The notes beneath the pieces are model-generated. The model saw nothing but the letters and a program-made list of their open reading frames with translations, made no database searches and had not been told where the DNA came from. A stretch of DNA of 52,378 bases from NCBI RefSeq assembly GCF_006542765.1, contig NZ_SKCD01000036.1:1-52378 (forward strand). Reading direction: 5' to 3'. The position numbers were made by a program, and so were the translations under genes. This document shows positions 51,592-52,378 of the stretch, in pieces (within the stretch, counting starts at the first letter, position 1; every line of letters begins with the position of its first letter). Origin of the DNA: Paenibacillus luteus. Lineage in GTDB: Bacteria > Bacillota > Bacilli > Paenibacillales > Paenibacillaceae.

Positions 51592-51692
51592 ACATCTCAC
51601 CCTTCCGGAAGCATGACGGCTTTGTCGTTAGGGTTTGCAAATGATTGGTTTTTATTCGAAACGCGTTATAAATTAAAAGCATGTCTGAAACA

Positions 51693-52154
51693 TTAAGACT
51701 GTATGCCAAATCCATTATCCGAGCTTTCGTAGGTACAGCCAATCAATGAACCGTATGTAGGAGATTCTGGTATGGAGTCATAGGCACAATACTGCTTCTT
51801 AACCTGATAATGATTTTTTATCGGAACGATGGAGTAGTTTGTTGTCGGCAAATGAAGGCCATTTACATATTTTAAACGAACGGTTACTTTTATGTCTTGA
51901 AGATTGGACGAATTGACATCTACAATTTCAAAACCTGCGAGAGCGGTCCCCTCGTCTTTGACATACATGATTTCTGTAAAATAATCGTTGATGATTCGTT
52001 TGGCTGACTCTGTCGGTTGACTCAGAAACGGGCCTGTTGCCATCCTTGTTCGTTGTTCCAGCGTTTGGTCTGAATATCGCGCGCTAACTATTCCAATGCA
52101 GAGGGTTGTAAATAGGACTGTTATTAATGAGATGATTTTGATGCTTGAAGACAT
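51693..52154 (-). CDS. Short secreted hypothetical protein, 153 aa
   Basis: ATG 52154 follows AAAGGATGG. The first 25 residues are a signal peptide or membrane anchor (IKIISLITVLFTTLCIGIVSA). The rest is beta-rich with SAKRIINDYFTEIMYVKDEG, LQDIKVTVRLKYVNGLHLPT and two cysteines (QYCAYD, IGCTYE) that could form a disulfide outside the cell. Family not recognised. It is the last gene before the right-hand inverted repeat; 52155-52253 holds only its upstream region. Confidence 0.65.
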   Translation of the reverse strand: MSSSIKIISLITVLFTTLCIGIVSARYSDQTLEQRTRMATGPFLSQPTESAKRIINDYFTEIMYVKDEGTALAGFEIVDVNSSNLQDIKVTVRLKYVNGLHLPTTNYSIVPIKNHYQVKKQYCAYDSIPESPTYGSLIGCTYESSDNGFGIQS

Positions 52155-52253
52155 GGCGAGACCATCCTTTAAATGATATTTATAATTCCATAAAATACTA
52201 AACGTTACTAATCAGGGAAATGTTTCAATGCCAATAGCAAAATTAATCTTCAA

Positions 52254-52378
52254 CCTGAATTACGAAAGTGCGACCTCATAAAAACATAAAAAAGTGCCCT
52301 AATCTTTGGTAGAATGGTGTTTACGAAGACAACATCACCCAAAGAGAGGAGCACCCATAAAGTGAAGTTTACCACAAA
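52254..52378 (+). repeat. Right copy of perfect 125-bp terminal inverted repeat (IS end)
   Basis: Reverse complement of bases 3-127 without a mismatch. The element begins CCTGAATTACGAAAG at 52254 and runs out of the window. Near the edge AGAGAGGA is followed by GTG at 52364, which would start M-K-F-T-T, a likely transposase N-terminus. Thus the window is bounded by outward-facing identical ends of two element copies, or of one copy on which the assembly broke. Confidence 0.75.

Noticed and set aside
1..52378. CRISPR array, rRNA or complete prophage
   Set aside because: No regularly spaced short repeats, no rRNA-like sequence and no phage structural genes are visible; the spaced repeats found are cassette-type elements separated by genes.

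Overview
The window looks like an accessory stretch of a Paenibacillus-type genome (low-GC Gram-positive, spore-forming, S-layer bearing). The basis is the number of YesM/YesN two-component systems next to CUT1 sugar ABC transporters with lipoprotein binding proteins, an SLH-anchored surface enzyme, a YunB-like sporulation protein, strong AGGAGG-type ribosome sites, Fur and cre boxes of Bacillus type, and many Paenibacillus-like small proteins. Base composition is mosaic: GC-rich between about 2.6 and 18.6 kb, AT-rich in the blocks of small genes on either side (0.3-2.2 kb and 19.3-23.5 kb), intermediate elsewhere.

Ends. Bases 3-127 and 52254-52378 are a perfect 125-bp inverted repeat. Both copies look like the same end of an insertion sequence whose body lies outside the window. 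The left copy cuts into a DUF5412-like gene.

Small-gene arrays (0.3-2.3 and 19.2-23.5 kb). Single small genes, several immunity-like (Imm8, DUF2716), are each followed by a related intergenic element: a GCTAACGGG-type left end, a variable hairpin and a GGCAGTTTA-type right end. A broken tyrosine recombinase sits in the array. The layout resembles a cassette array, and the 16-kb GC-rich sugar locus lies between a left half-element and a right half-element.

Sugar locus 1 (2.5-18.9 kb): FAD-dependent oxidoreductase, divergent YesN/YesM pair, LplB/LplC-type permeases, LipO-like binding protein, secreted clan-A-like glycosidase, a decayed acetyl-esterase, a sugar isomerase/epimerase and a Gfo/Idh/MocA dehydrogenase. 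The oxidoreductase and transporter promoters share a 65-bp upstream sequence.

Middle (23.5-32.1 kb): IS3 and small-gene remnants, SodC-like superoxide dismutase, a LURP/tubby-like protein, the scar of a deleted pectate-lyase-like/FAD-oxidoreductase pair, a SUKH-LRR protein, an ABC-F ATPase with a possible attenuation leader, and an HD-GYP phosphodiesterase.

Sugar locus 2 (32.2-48.7 kb): YesM/YesN, two permeases, a binding protein, and, after an iron-regulated insert (YiaA-like protein; AraC regulator reading in frame into a siderophore-binding lipoprotein), a 2232-residue S-layer-anchored GH87-like alpha-glucanase with seven N-terminal beta-trefoil-like repeats. A 14-bp box of the form TTAGAAATGCACAT lies upstream of the kinase, the permeases, the binding protein and the glucanase and probably ties them into one regulon.

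Right side (48.8-52.2 kb): a small conserved protein, YunB-like protein, M23 peptidase and a short secreted protein. All functions are inferred from reading the sequence; no database search was possible.
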